A DNA stretch of 64,000 bases from the NCBI RefSeq assembly GCF_001571225.1, contig NZ_BCTJ01000021.1, positions 1-64,000 on the forward strand, in the 5' to 3' direction. Of this stretch, positions 44,008 through 51,636 are shown piece by piece. The stretch is from Hydrogenophaga palleronii NBRC 102513. GTDB lineage: Bacteria > Pseudomonadota > Gammaproteobacteria > Burkholderiales > Burkholderiaceae_C. Position 1 is the stretch's first letter; each line of letters begins with the position of its first letter. Made by a program: the position numbers and the translations under genes. The notes beneath the pieces are model-generated. The model ran no database searches. It saw nothing but the letters and a program-made list of their open reading frames with translations, and was not told the origin of the DNA.

Positions 44008-44319
44008 GGATTTCCAAGACCCGAGGTAGGAACTGCCTGGGAGGACGAGCGCACCTTCAGGCGCTCGTTTTGGACGCCGATCCTCAAATCTTTAGGGGTG
44101 AGATACCGGAGGCCGTACGACATGCGCCACAGCTACGCCACGGCCATGCTCATGGCTGGCATGACGCCGGCCTTCTGTGCTCAGCAGCCAGATCACTCGG
44201 TGGATATGTTTTTGCGCACTTATTCGAAGTGGCTGGATGGCCATCAAAACGACCTGGAGATGCAGCGCCTCGAAGCATCTCTATCCCCAGCAAAAAGAAA
44301 AGGCCCCGCAGGGCCTTGA
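44008..44319 (+). pseudogene. C-terminal remnant of phage-type tyrosine recombinase (integrase)
   Basis: The frame has no start codon of its own after a TGA at 44005-44007. It reads FWTPILKSLGVRYRRPYDMR, then HSYATAMLMAGM, and HSVDMFLRTYSKWLDGHQND to TGA 44317-44319. The Arg-His of box II (MRHSYAT), a His (DHSVD, where intact relatives read LGHS) and the nucleophilic Tyr in RTYSKWL are the C-terminal catalytic elements of phage integrases. The N-terminal two thirds are missing. Its end lies 18 bp from the 3' end of tRNA-His, the classic integration site arrangement. This is a dead integrase. Confidence 0.8.
44294..44317 (-). terminator. terminator of tRNA-His
   Basis: Read on the minus strand: stem AAGGCCC-TGCG-GGGCCTT followed by TTCTTTTT, 20 bp after the tRNA-His 3' end. 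The plus strand of the same bases encodes the last residues of the integrase remnant. Confidence 0.85.
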
Positions 44320-44336
44320 TTCTTCACGCTATTTGG

Positions 44337-44413
44337 TGGGGTGGCTGATGGGACTCGAACCCACGACAACAGGAATCACAATCCTGGACTCTACCAACTG
44401 AGCTACAGCCACC
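44337..44413 (-). tRNA. tRNA-His (anticodon GTG)
   Basis: Minus-strand cloverleaf of 77 nt with encoded CCA. The acceptor stem is GGTGGCT/AGCCACC, the D arm contains AGCTCAGTTGGTAGAG, the anticodon stem-loop reads AGGATTGTGATTCCT with anticodon GTG, and the T arm has GGGTTCGAGTCCC. The extra 5' G typical of bacterial tRNA-His is encoded. It lies between ppiD (33 bp) and the integrase remnant. Confidence 0.98.
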
Positions 44414-44446
44414 GCAAGCTGCGAATTATAGCCCGAACCGAGCCGC

Positions 44447-46366
44447 TTATCGGGCCGGTGCAGCAACTGCTGCAGGTTCGGGCACCAGAATCTTCACTTT
44501 GAAGCGCGATTTGAGTGCTTCGATGTAAGCCTCGTTCTCGGCGCCGGCCCACCACTGGTTGTACTGCTGCACTTCCTGGCTCAGCGCCTGCGCCGGACGC
44601 GGCTCGTGCGGCAACACCTTTTCTACCTTGACCACGGCGTAACCCTGGTCGGCCAGGTTCACACCCACCCAGGCGGGCAGGCTCTTGGGATCGGCGCTCA
44701 GCGCGCCGGTCAGCACCTGCTGATCCAGGTCTTGCGCGTTTTCGCGCGAGACCACCAGTGCATTGCCCAGGCCCTGGGCGTTGCCGCCGGCCTTCCAGGC
44801 CTGCAGTTGTTTGTCGCCTTCGGCGCGTGCCAGTTCGGCCGAGCGCTCCACCACCAGGCGCGTACGCACCTGCTCGCGCACCTCGGCCAGTGGCCGGGTG
44901 TGAGCGGCGCTGTGCGTCACGACGCGCGCCGAGACCAGTTGGCCGGAGCCGGTGTCGATGGCTTCGGTGTTGCGTTTCTTGTCGATGGACTCGCTGTCGA
45001 ACAGCGCACCCAGCAGGCGTTCGCTGGCCAGCACACCGGTGACGCCGGCCTGCGGCTGGCGTTGCACCGTGGCCTTGCGAACCTGCAGCTTCAGGCGATC
45101 GGCTGCGGGCTGCAGCGAATCCGGCTGTTCGTAGACCAGGTTGCTGAAGGTGTCGGCGGCTTCGGCGTATTGCTTCTGCGCTTGTTGTTTCTTCAACTCG
45201 GCTTCGATCTCGGGCCGCACCGATTCAAAGCTGCGCACCGGCGGCGCCTTCAGGTCGGTGAGCTGGATGATGTGGAAACCGAAGTCGGATTCGACCACAT
45301 CGGAAATCGCGCCCTTGGAGAGCGAGAACACAGCGTCTTCGAAGGGCTTGACCATGGCGCCGCGGCTGAAGAAGTCGAGGTCACCGCCCTTGACGGCCGA
45401 GCCCGGGTCTTGCGAGTTGGCCTTGGCCAGCTCGGCAAAACTGTCGGGCTTGGCACGCACCTGCGCGAGCAGGTCTTCGGCGCGCTTGCGTATCGCGGCC
45501 TTGTCTTCGTCCGAAGCACCGGCCGGCACGGTCAGCAGGATGTGGCGCGCACGGCGCTCTTCCACGCCGGACAGGCGCGAGACGTTTTGCTCGTAGTAGG
45601 TGCGCACGTCCGCGTCGTTCAGGCTCTGGTTGCTCTGCAACGCAGCGGCGTCGAGCACCAGGTATTCGATCTCGGCTTGTTCGGGCGCCTGGAACAGTGC
45701 CTGGTTGGTGTTGTAGAAGGCTTCGATGTCGGCGTCGGTCGGTTTGACCTGGGCCGCGAAATCGGTGGCGGCGAAACGCGCCACGCGCACTTCACGGCGT
45801 TCAAAGAAAGCGTCGAGCGACACGCCGGCGAGCGCGTTGGGCGCAAAGGCCGAAGCCAGGATGCCTTGCGACACCTGACGTTGCGACAGGTCGGCGCGCA
45901 CACGCGCTTCGAACATCTCGGGCGTCATGCCCTGGCGGCCCACCAGTTGGCGGTACGCCTCGACGTCGAGCGAGCCGTCGGGCTTGCGCAGCGCGGCGAT
46001 GGCTTCGTTCTGCTGCAGGTCACGCGCCAGGCGTGCGTCGCTGGTGTAGAGGTTGAGCTTGCCGGCGGCAGCGGCCAGCAGCCGTTGGCGCACCAGGCGC
46101 TCGAGCGTGGCGTAACGCGCGCCATCGCTGTCGAGCACGCGCGCGTCGAGCGAAGGCATGGCCTCGCGCAGGCGCTGCGATTCCTGCTGGTGGGCCTGGT
46201 CCCATTCGGCCTTGGTGATGTCCTGGCCGTCGACTTTTGCCACGGGCGCGCCGCTTTCGTTGAAGCGGGTGTAGCCCTCGATGCCGAACAGCACGAACGA
46301 GGGAATGATCAAGATCATCAGGAAGCCCATGAGGTACTTCTTGTGATTGCGGATGGTGTCGAACAT
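44447..46366 (-). CDS. ppiD: periplasmic folding chaperone PpiD
   Basis: Encodes 639 residues. One N-terminal inner-membrane anchor (YLMGFLMILIIPSFVLFG) is followed by a SurA_N-like chaperone region (VDGQDITKAEWDQAHQQES), a parvulin PPIase domain (RRARHILLTVPAGA...DPGSAVKGGDLDFFSRGAMVKPFEDAVFSL...SDFGFHIIQLTDL) and a long C-terminal helical part. PpiD sits by the Sec translocon and assists folding of exported proteins. Length is as usual for the family. It is flanked by tRNA-Val with a strong terminator on one side and tRNA-His on the other; close linkage to hupB is common. Confidence 0.95.
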   Translation of the reverse strand: MFDTIRNHKKYLMGFLMILIIPSFVLFGIEGYTRFNESGAPVAKVDGQDITKAEWDQAHQQESQRLREAMPSLDARVLDSDGARYATLERLVRQRLLAAAAGKLNLYTSDARLARDLQQNEAIAALRKPDGSLDVEAYRQLVGRQGMTPEMFEARVRADLSQRQVSQGILASAFAPNALAGVSLDAFFERREVRVARFAATDFAAQVKPTDADIEAFYNTNQALFQAPEQAEIEYLVLDAAALQSNQSLNDADVRTYYEQNVSRLSGVEERRARHILLTVPAGASDEDKAAIRKRAEDLLAQVRAKPDSFAELAKANSQDPGSAVKGGDLDFFSRGAMVKPFEDAVFSLSKGAISDVVESDFGFHIIQLTDLKAPPVRSFESVRPEIEAELKKQQAQKQYAEAADTFSNLVYEQPDSLQPAADRLKLQVRKATVQRQPQAGVTGVLASERLLGALFDSESIDKKRNTEAIDTGSGQLVSARVVTHSAAHTRPLAEVREQVRTRLVVERSAELARAEGDKQLQAWKAGGNAQGLGNALVVSRENAQDLDQQVLTGALSADPKSLPAWVGVNLADQGYAVVKVEKVLPHEPRPAQALSQEVQQYNQWWAGAENEAYIEALKSRFKVKILVPEPAAVAAPAR

Positions 46367-46419
46367 GCCTTGAACCCTGCTACTTCAAAAACCGAATGGC
46401 GTTGCCGTTGCCGGCAACA

Positions 46420-46447
46420 AAAAAGGCGAACCCGGGTTCGCCTTTTT
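46420..46447 (-). terminator. intrinsic terminator between tRNA-Val and ppiD
   Basis: A perfect 28-bp palindrome: AAAAAGGCGAACCC directly joined to GGGTTCGCCTTTTT. It lies 5 bp after the tRNA-Val 3' end on the minus strand and 53 bp before ppiD, and works in principle in either direction. Confidence 0.9.
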
Positions 46448-46452
46448 GATGG

Positions 46453-46528
46453 TGGTGGGTGCTGACGGGGTCGAACCGCCGACCTACGCCTTGTAAGGGC
46501 GCCGCTCTACCGACTGAGCTAAGCACCC
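46453..46528 (-). tRNA. tRNA-Val (anticodon TAC)
   Basis: Minus-strand cloverleaf of 76 nt with encoded CCA. The acceptor is GGGTGCT/GGCACCC-type with discriminator A, the D arm is AGCTCAGTCGGTAGAG, the anticodon stem-loop reads CGCCCTTACAAGGCG with anticodon TAC, and the T arm contains GGCGGTTCGACCCCG. It lies between hupB and ppiD, the position commonly seen in Burkholderiales. Confidence 0.97.
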
Positions 46529-46551
46529 CACCGAGAAACCGGTGAACCAGA

Positions 46552-46824
46552 TCAGTTCAGCGCATCCTTGAGTGCCTTGCCCGGACGGAACTTCGGCACC
46601 TTGGCGGCCTTGATTTTAATCTCAGCGCCGGTGCGGGGGTTGCGGCCCTTGCGAGCGGGGCGTTTGGTCACGGCAAACGAGCCAAAACCCACCAGCGACA
46701 CGGTGCCGCCTTTCTTCAGGGTGGTGCGGATGGCGGTGATGGTGGAGTCCAGTGCGCGCGTGGCAGCTGCCTTGGAAATGTCGGCGTGCTTTGCGATGTG
46801 CTCGACGAGTTCTGTTTTATTCAC
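46552..46824 (-). CDS. hupB: DNA-binding protein HU-beta
   Basis: Encodes 90 residues of the histone-like HU family: [20 protein letters not shown], then the DNA-clamp region [19 protein letters not shown] with RTGAEIKI, and [20 protein letters not shown] start at 46824 is supported by GAGGGG about 8 nt upstream and by exact family length; the upstream ATG at 46980 would add an unrelated 52-residue leader. It lies just upstream of tRNA-Val and ppiD. The 288 bp between it and the next gene (46825-47112) should carry its promoter; I see no coding potential there. Confidence 0.96.
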   Translation of the reverse strand: MNKTELVEHIAKHADISKAAATRALDSTITAIRTTLKKGGTVSLVGFGSFAVTKRPARKGRNPRTGAEIKIKAAKVPKFRPGKALKDALN

Positions 46825-47112
46825 GAATAGCCCCTCTTGATTGAGATGAATGTTCCGTATGGACGGGTTTTTACCGGAGACGGCGCGGGGCCGCGGGCAA
46901 AAAACCCAAGATCGCTCTAGACCGCAAGACGATGCCAGCAAGCGTGGCAAGCGCTGAGTGATTAGACCCACTGGGCACAACCCCTGTCAATACATGAGGG
47001 GATCGGACCAAGCCTAGGCGGCGCAAGAGGCGAGATTCTAGACGCTTTCACCCATGGGGCCCCGGGCCTTGGCCTGTGACACCCGGGGCAGCGGCCCGCA
47101 GGCCGCAGCCAC

Positions 47113-48207
47113 TCAGGCATTCAGCGCGGCGGCAATGGCGCGGCCCACATCCTGCGTGCCCGCCGTGCCACCCAGGTCGGCGGTGCGCGGTGCACCACTG
47201 CCGGGCTGCAGCACGGCTTCGATGGCCTCCATGATCGCGTCGTGCGCACCACGATGGCCCAGGAAGTCGAGCATCATTGCACCGCACCAAATTTGTCCGA
47301 TCGGGTTCGCGATGCCCTTGCCCGCGATGTCCGGCGCCGAACCGTGCACCGGTTCGAACAGCGAAGGATGCTGCCGCGTGGGGTTGAGGTTGGCACTGGG
47401 CGCGATGCCGATGGTGCCGGTGCAGGCCGGTCCGAGGTCGGACAGGATGTCGCCAAACAGGTTGCTGCCAACCACCACGTCGAAGAAGTCGGGGCGCTGC
47501 ACAAAGTGTGCGGTGAGGATGTCGATGTGGAACTTGTCCACCTTCACGTCCGGATATTCCTTCGCCATCTCGACCACACGCTCGTCCCAATACGGCATGG
47601 TGATGGCGATGCCGTTGGACTTGGTGGCACTGGTCAGGTGCTTCTTGGGGCGCGAGCGCGCCACCTCGAAGGCATGGCGCAGCACGCGGTCCACGCCGAT
47701 GCGCGACATCACGGTTTCCTGCACCACGATCTCGCGCTCCGTGCCCGGGTACATGCGGCCGCCGATGCTGGAGTACTCACCCTCGGTGTTCTCACGCACG
47801 ATCACCATGTCGATCTCGCCCGGCTCGCGCGGGCTGCCGTCGCGCCGCACCACCGGCGCGGTCACGCCGGGCATGAGCCGGGCCGGCCGGATGTTGACGT
47901 ACTGGTCGAACTCGCGCCGGAACATCAGCAGCGAACCCCAGAGCGAGACGTGGTCGGGCACCTTGTCGGGCCAGCCCACCGCACCAAAATAGATCGCGTC
48001 GTGCCCGCCGATTTGCTCCTTCCAGTTGTCCGGCAGCATCTTGCCGTGGCGCTCGAAATAGTCGCAGCTGGAAAAGTCGAAGTGGTCGAACTGCAGGTCG
48101 ATGCCGAATTGTGTGGCGGCGGCTTCCAGCACGCGGATGCCCTCGGGCATGACTTCGGTGCCGATGCCGTCACCGGCGATGACGGCGATGCGGTGTTTGC
48201 TGCTCAT
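47113..48207 (-). CDS. ttuC: tartrate/isopropylmalate-type dehydrogenase
   Basis: Encodes 364 residues of the beta-decarboxylating dehydrogenase family. Motifs: AVIAGDGIGTEVMPEGIRVL near the start, FGAVGWPDKVPDHVSLWGSL, VRENTEGEYSSIGGRMYPG, and DVVVGSNLFGDILSDLGPA with FEPVHGSAPDIAGKG. The WPDKVPDHVSLW stretch and EGEYS motif are those of tartrate dehydrogenases (TtuC/YeaU) rather than LeuB. It needs NAD+, a divalent metal and K+. The ATG at 48207 (MSSKHRIAVI) is the natural start and overlaps the upstream hydrolase gene by 4 bp. Substrate may be tartrate, D-malate or a related diacid. Confidence 0.9.
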   Translation of the reverse strand: MSSKHRIAVIAGDGIGTEVMPEGIRVLEAAATQFGIDLQFDHFDFSSCDYFERHGKMLPDNWKEQIGGHDAIYFGAVGWPDKVPDHVSLWGSLLMFRREFDQYVNIRPARLMPGVTAPVVRRDGSPREPGEIDMVIVRENTEGEYSSIGGRMYPGTEREIVVQETVMSRIGVDRVLRHAFEVARSRPKKHLTSATKSNGIAITMPYWDERVVEMAKEYPDVKVDKFHIDILTAHFVQRPDFFDVVVGSNLFGDILSDLGPACTGTIGIAPSANLNPTRQHPSLFEPVHGSAPDIAGKGIANPIGQIWCGAMMLDFLGHRGAHDAIMEAIEAVLQPGSGAPRTADLGGTAGTQDVGRAIAAALNA

Positions 48208-49103
48208 GGATGTGGCTCCTGGGGGTGAATGGAAAAAAACGAAAGGGCTTCTGCGACGAGGAGATCTGGCGCCTCTTCCGCGATGTAGTGGCCGCACGGC
48301 AGGCTGTGGCCGGACACGTCGGCCGCGCGCTCACGCCACAGCGCCAGCACGTCGAAGCAGCGCCCCACCGTGCCGTGTTCGCCCCACAGCACACGCAGTG
48401 GTTGTTGCAGCACGCGGCCGGCGTTGATGTCGTCGCGATCGTGCTCAAGGTCGATGCCGGCGCTGGCGCGGTAGTCCTCGCAGATCGAGGTGGCGCTGCC
48501 TGGAATGCTGGCACAGCGCTGGTACTCGGCCAGCGCCGCCGGATCGAAGGGCGCCAGCCCGGCATGGCGGCTGCCCATCACGCTGAGCACATAACGCGCC
48601 GGGTCGGCACCGATCATGGCCTCGGGCAAGGGCGGCGGCTGGATCAGGAAGAACCAGTGCCAGTAGGCGCGCGCAAAGGCTTCATCGGTGTGCGCGTACA
48701 TCGCCAGCGTCGGCGCGATGTCGAGCAGCAACAAACGCTGCACGGCCTGCGGGTGATCGGCGGCCAGCCGGTGCGCCACGCGCGCGCCGCGGTCGTGCGC
48801 CAGCACGCCGAAGCGCTGAAAGCCGTGCTGCGCCATGACGGCCATGGCGTCCAGCGCCATCTCGCGTTTGCTGTGCGCGCGATGCGAGGCGTCGGCGGTC
48901 GGCCGGCCCGAATCGCCATGACCGCGCAGATCCATCAACACCAGGGTGAAGTGCTGTGCCAGCACCGGGGCGACGCGATGCCACATCACCATGGTCTGCG
49001 GGTGGCCGTGCAACAGCAGCAGCGGTGGGCCATTGCCGCCAATGCGGCTGTGTAGCAGCACGCCATCGCGCTGCAGGGTATGGGAAGCGAATGCGTTCAA
49101 CAT
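48204..49103 (-). CDS. alpha/beta hydrolase, haloacetate dehalogenase-like
   Basis: Encodes 299 residues. The pattern LLLLHGHPQTMVMWHRVAP (oxyanion region), LVLMDLRGHGDSGRP, the nucleophile Asp in LAHDRGARVAHRLAADHP (near residue 106) and the catalytic His in CGHYIAEEAPDLL match fluoroacetate/haloacetate dehalogenases, which use Asp rather than Ser. The ATG at 49103 (MLNAFASHTL) fits. It is first in a two-gene unit with the tartrate-type dehydrogenase (4-bp overlap) and divergent from a LysR regulator. Many relatives hydrolyse other substrates, so the dehalogenase name is by motif only. Confidence 0.82.
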   Translation of the reverse strand: MLNAFASHTLQRDGVLLHSRIGGNGPPLLLLHGHPQTMVMWHRVAPVLAQHFTLVLMDLRGHGDSGRPTADASHRAHSKREMALDAMAVMAQHGFQRFGVLAHDRGARVAHRLAADHPQAVQRLLLLDIAPTLAMYAHTDEAFARAYWHWFFLIQPPPLPEAMIGADPARYVLSVMGSRHAGLAPFDPAALAEYQRCASIPGSATSICEDYRASAGIDLEHDRDDINAGRVLQQPLRVLWGEHGTVGRCFDVLALWRERAADVSGHSLPCGHYIAEEAPDLLVAEALSFFSIHPQEPHP

Positions 49104-49168
49104 GGGCGCCAGCATAGCCCGCGTTGCGGCAATAATTCGGCAATCCATTCATTCTCCAAAGGAAACAA

Positions 49169-50149
49169 TTGGACCGCCCCGATCTGGAACTGGTGCTCGC
49201 CGTGCGCCAGCATGGCAGCCTGGTGATGGCCGCACGCGCGTTGCATGTGGCGCCCTCGGCCGTCACCAAACGTCTGGCCGCGCTGGAAGCGCGCCTGGGC
49301 CTGCGCCTGTTCCAGCGCACCACCCGGCGCGTGAGCGCCACCGCCGAGGGCGACACGCTGTGCGAACGCGCGGTGCACCTGCTGCGCGCTTTCGACGAGG
49401 TGGAAGCCGAGTTGCGCGAGCGCCAGGCCGAGCCGGCCGGGCCGATCCGCATCGCCGCCACCTTCGGTTTTGGCCGCCGCTGGCTGGGCCCGGCGCTGGC
49501 GGACTTCCAGGCGCGCCACCCCGGCACCCAGGTGCAGCTGCAGTTGACGGAACAACTGCCCGACCTGGCGGTGGAGGGTTTCGACGGTGCGATCTGGCTC
49601 TGGAACGCACCGAGCGAACGCGCGGCCGAATGGGTGTCGCGCCGCCTTGCCCCCAACCAGCGCGTGCTGGTGGCCGCGCCGATCTACATCGAACGCCACG
49701 GCGCACCCCGCAGCCTGCAAGACCTGAGCGCACACGCCTGCCTGGTGGTGCGTGAGAACGGGGGTGGCCCCGGTCAGCGATTTGACCACTGGCGCCTGCA
49801 ACGCAGCGGTGACCCGCAGGTTCAACACGTGCCGGTGAGCGGGCCGCTGTCGAGCAACTCGGGTGAACAGGTGCGCGACTGGTGCCTGGCGGGCCACGGC
49901 ATCATGCTGCGCAGCCTGTGGGACATTGCACCGCAGCTGGCCAGCGGTGAGCTGGTGCGTGTGCTCAACAGCCACGCCATGCCCGATGCCGACATCCACT
50001 GGCTCGCGCCCTACCGCGCGCAGACACCGCGGCGCATCCGTCTGCTGATCGACTTTCTGGTGCAGCGCTTCGGCCAGGAGCCGTGGAAGCGCAGCCTCAG
50101 CGCGGCGGCGAAGCCGAGCGCACCACCAGCGCCACGCCGAAAGCGGTGA
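49169..50149 (+). CDS. LysR-family transcriptional regulator
   Basis: Encodes 326 residues starting at TTG 49169 with AAAGGA a few bases upstream. The N-terminal winged helix reads LELVLAVRQHGSLVMAARAL followed by VAPSAVTKRLAALEARLGLRLFQRTTR. The effector domain (GPIRIAATFGFGRRWLGPAL...RVLVAAPIYIERHGAP) is typical of the LTTR family. It is divergent from the hydrolase-dehydrogenase operon across 65 bp, so it probably controls that operon in response to its substrate. The C-terminal Lys/Pro-rich tail overlaps the convergent DMT gene by 53 bp. Confidence 0.9.
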   Translation: MDRPDLELVLAVRQHGSLVMAARALHVAPSAVTKRLAALEARLGLRLFQRTTRRVSATAEGDTLCERAVHLLRAFDEVEAELRERQAEPAGPIRIAATFGFGRRWLGPALADFQARHPGTQVQLQLTEQLPDLAVEGFDGAIWLWNAPSERAAEWVSRRLAPNQRVLVAAPIYIERHGAPRSLQDLSAHACLVVRENGGGPGQRFDHWRLQRSGDPQVQHVPVSGPLSSNSGEQVRDWCLAGHGIMLRSLWDIAPQLASGELVRVLNSHAMPDADIHWLAPYRAQTPRRIRLLIDFLVQRFGQEPWKRSLSAAAKPSAPPAPRRKR

Positions 50150-50999
50150 GCGCGGTGCCGGCCAGGGTGACGGCGGTGATCGGCTCGGCAAACAGCACCC
50201 AGGCAATCAGCGCGGTGCACGGTGGCACCAGATACATGAGGCTGGTGACCGAAGCCGCCGCGCCGCGCTGGATCAGCAGATAAAGCAGCGAGCTGCCGCC
50301 CAGCGTGAGGCCCAGCACCGACCAGGCCATGGCGCCGACGAGCTCGGCATTCCAGTCCATCAGCTCGGCTTCCAGCAGCGTGAGCGGCAACGTCACCAGC
50401 AGGGCCGCGAGCAGTTGCACCACGTTGGCGGTGCGCACATCGCAGGCAGCGACAAAACGCTTCTGGTACAGCGTGCCGACGGTGATCGCAAACAGCGCCA
50501 TCACCGCGAACGAAAGATTGAGCCAGTTGGCCTGGTCTCCCGGCCCGCCGGCGCCGAACTTGCGCGAGACCACCAGCACCAGGCCGGCAAAGCCCATCAA
50601 CAGGCCCAGCCACTGGCGCCGGGACACTTTGGAGCCGGTGCCCGACAGCCAGATCGCGGTGAGCACCGGCTGCAGGCCGACGATGAGCGAGGACAGGCCC
50701 GAGCCCATGCCGGCCTTCACCGCCGCCCACACGCCGCCCAGGTAACCGGCGTGCATCAGTACACCGGTGACCGCGAGGTGGAACCACTGCGTGCGGTTGC
50801 TCGGCCACTTGACGCCGGCGAGCACGATCCAGGGCAGGAAACAGAGGATGGACAGCGCATAGCGCACGGCCAGGAACTTCATTGGCGGCGCGTGCGGCAT
50901 GCCGTAACGCGCGACGATGAAACCCGTGCTCCAGATCAACACGAACACCCAGGGCATGGCGCGCAGCCATGCATTGTCTTGCGCCGTTGTCGCGTTCAT
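50097..50999 (-). CDS. DMT superfamily exporter (EamA)
   Basis: Encodes 300 residues with ten predicted helices and two EamA repeats (WVFVLIWSTGFIVARYG near residue 17; VGAMAWSVLGLTLGGSSLLYLLIQRGAAASVTSLMYLVPP in the second half). Such carriers usually export amino acids or metabolites. The ATG at 50999 (MNATTAQDNAW) is the start; the frame is open far upstream inside pgsA. It lies 17 bp after pgsA on the same strand and overlaps the LysR gene end-to-end by 53 bp. Confidence 0.9.
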   Translation of the reverse strand: MNATTAQDNAWLRAMPWVFVLIWSTGFIVARYGMPHAPPMKFLAVRYALSILCFLPWIVLAGVKWPSNRTQWFHLAVTGVLMHAGYLGGVWAAVKAGMGSGLSSLIVGLQPVLTAIWLSGTGSKVSRRQWLGLLMGFAGLVLVVSRKFGAGGPGDQANWLNLSFAVMALFAITVGTLYQKRFVAACDVRTANVVQLLAALLVTLPLTLLEAELMDWNAELVGAMAWSVLGLTLGGSSLLYLLIQRGAAASVTSLMYLVPPCTALIAWVLFAEPITAVTLAGTALTAFGVALVVRSASPPR

Positions 51000-51016
51000 G
51001 CCGGAGCTTTCAGCGT

Positions 51017-51586
51017 TCAGCGCGACTTGGCGCGGATCTCGGGAATGGCCTTCTGCAGGTAGTACACCATCGACCAGATCGTCAGCACGGCCGAGATCCA
51101 GATCAGCCAGGTGCCCCAGAGCTGGGTGTCGATCACGCCGAACAGCGTGCCGTGGAACAGCAGGAAGGGAATCGCCACCATCTGCACCGTGGTCTTGACC
51201 TTGCCGATCATGTGCACCGCCACGCTCTTGGTGGCGCCGATGATGGCCATCCACTCGCGCAGCGACGAGATGGCGATCTCGCGGCCGATGATGATGAGTG
51301 CCACGAACACGTCGGCACGCTCCAGATGCACCAGCACAAGCAGGCTCGCGCACACCAGGAATTTGTCGGCCACCGGGTCGAGGAAGGCACCGAAGGCCGA
51401 GGTCTGGTTGAGCTTGCGCGCCAGGTAACCGTCGGCCCAATCGGTCAGCGCGAACACAATGAACAGCACCGTGGCCACCAGGTTCTGCTGCACGGCGCTC
51501 ATGCTCTCCATATAGAACACGCCCACGATCAGCGGGATGGCGACGATGCGGGCCCAGGTGAGCAGGGTGGGGATGTTGAAGAACAT
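51017..51586 (-). CDS. pgsA: phosphatidylglycerophosphate synthase PgsA
   Basis: Encodes 189 residues. The CDP-alcohol phosphotransferase motif is complete: DWADGYLARKLNQTSAFGAF followed by LDPVADKF. It makes phosphatidylglycerophosphate from CDP-diacylglycerol and glycerol-3-phosphate at the inner membrane. Four to five helices surround it. It lies 50 bp after uvrC on the same strand, a common pairing. Confidence 0.95.
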   Translation of the reverse strand: MFFNIPTLLTWARIVAIPLIVGVFYMESMSAVQQNLVATVLFIVFALTDWADGYLARKLNQTSAFGAFLDPVADKFLVCASLLVLVHLERADVFVALIIIGREIAISSLREWMAIIGATKSVAVHMIGKVKTTVQMVAIPFLLFHGTLFGVIDTQLWGTWLIWISAVLTIWSMVYYLQKAIPEIRAKSR

Positions 51587-51636
51587 GGAGCGGATTATGC
51601 GTTGGTGCCTGCCCGGGCGGGAATCTGCCGCGCGGA

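Noticed and set aside
43911-44033. Short plus-strand frame starting MYDEGKTVCRYVFE before the integrase remnant
   Set aside because: No ribosome-binding site, no recognisable family, and the frame runs out of phase through the integrase fragment.
42461-44336. A second attachment site (direct repeat of the tRNA-His 3' end) bounding the island
   Set aside because: I searched by eye for the GGGACTCGAACCC-type sequence on the other side and did not find it in the window.
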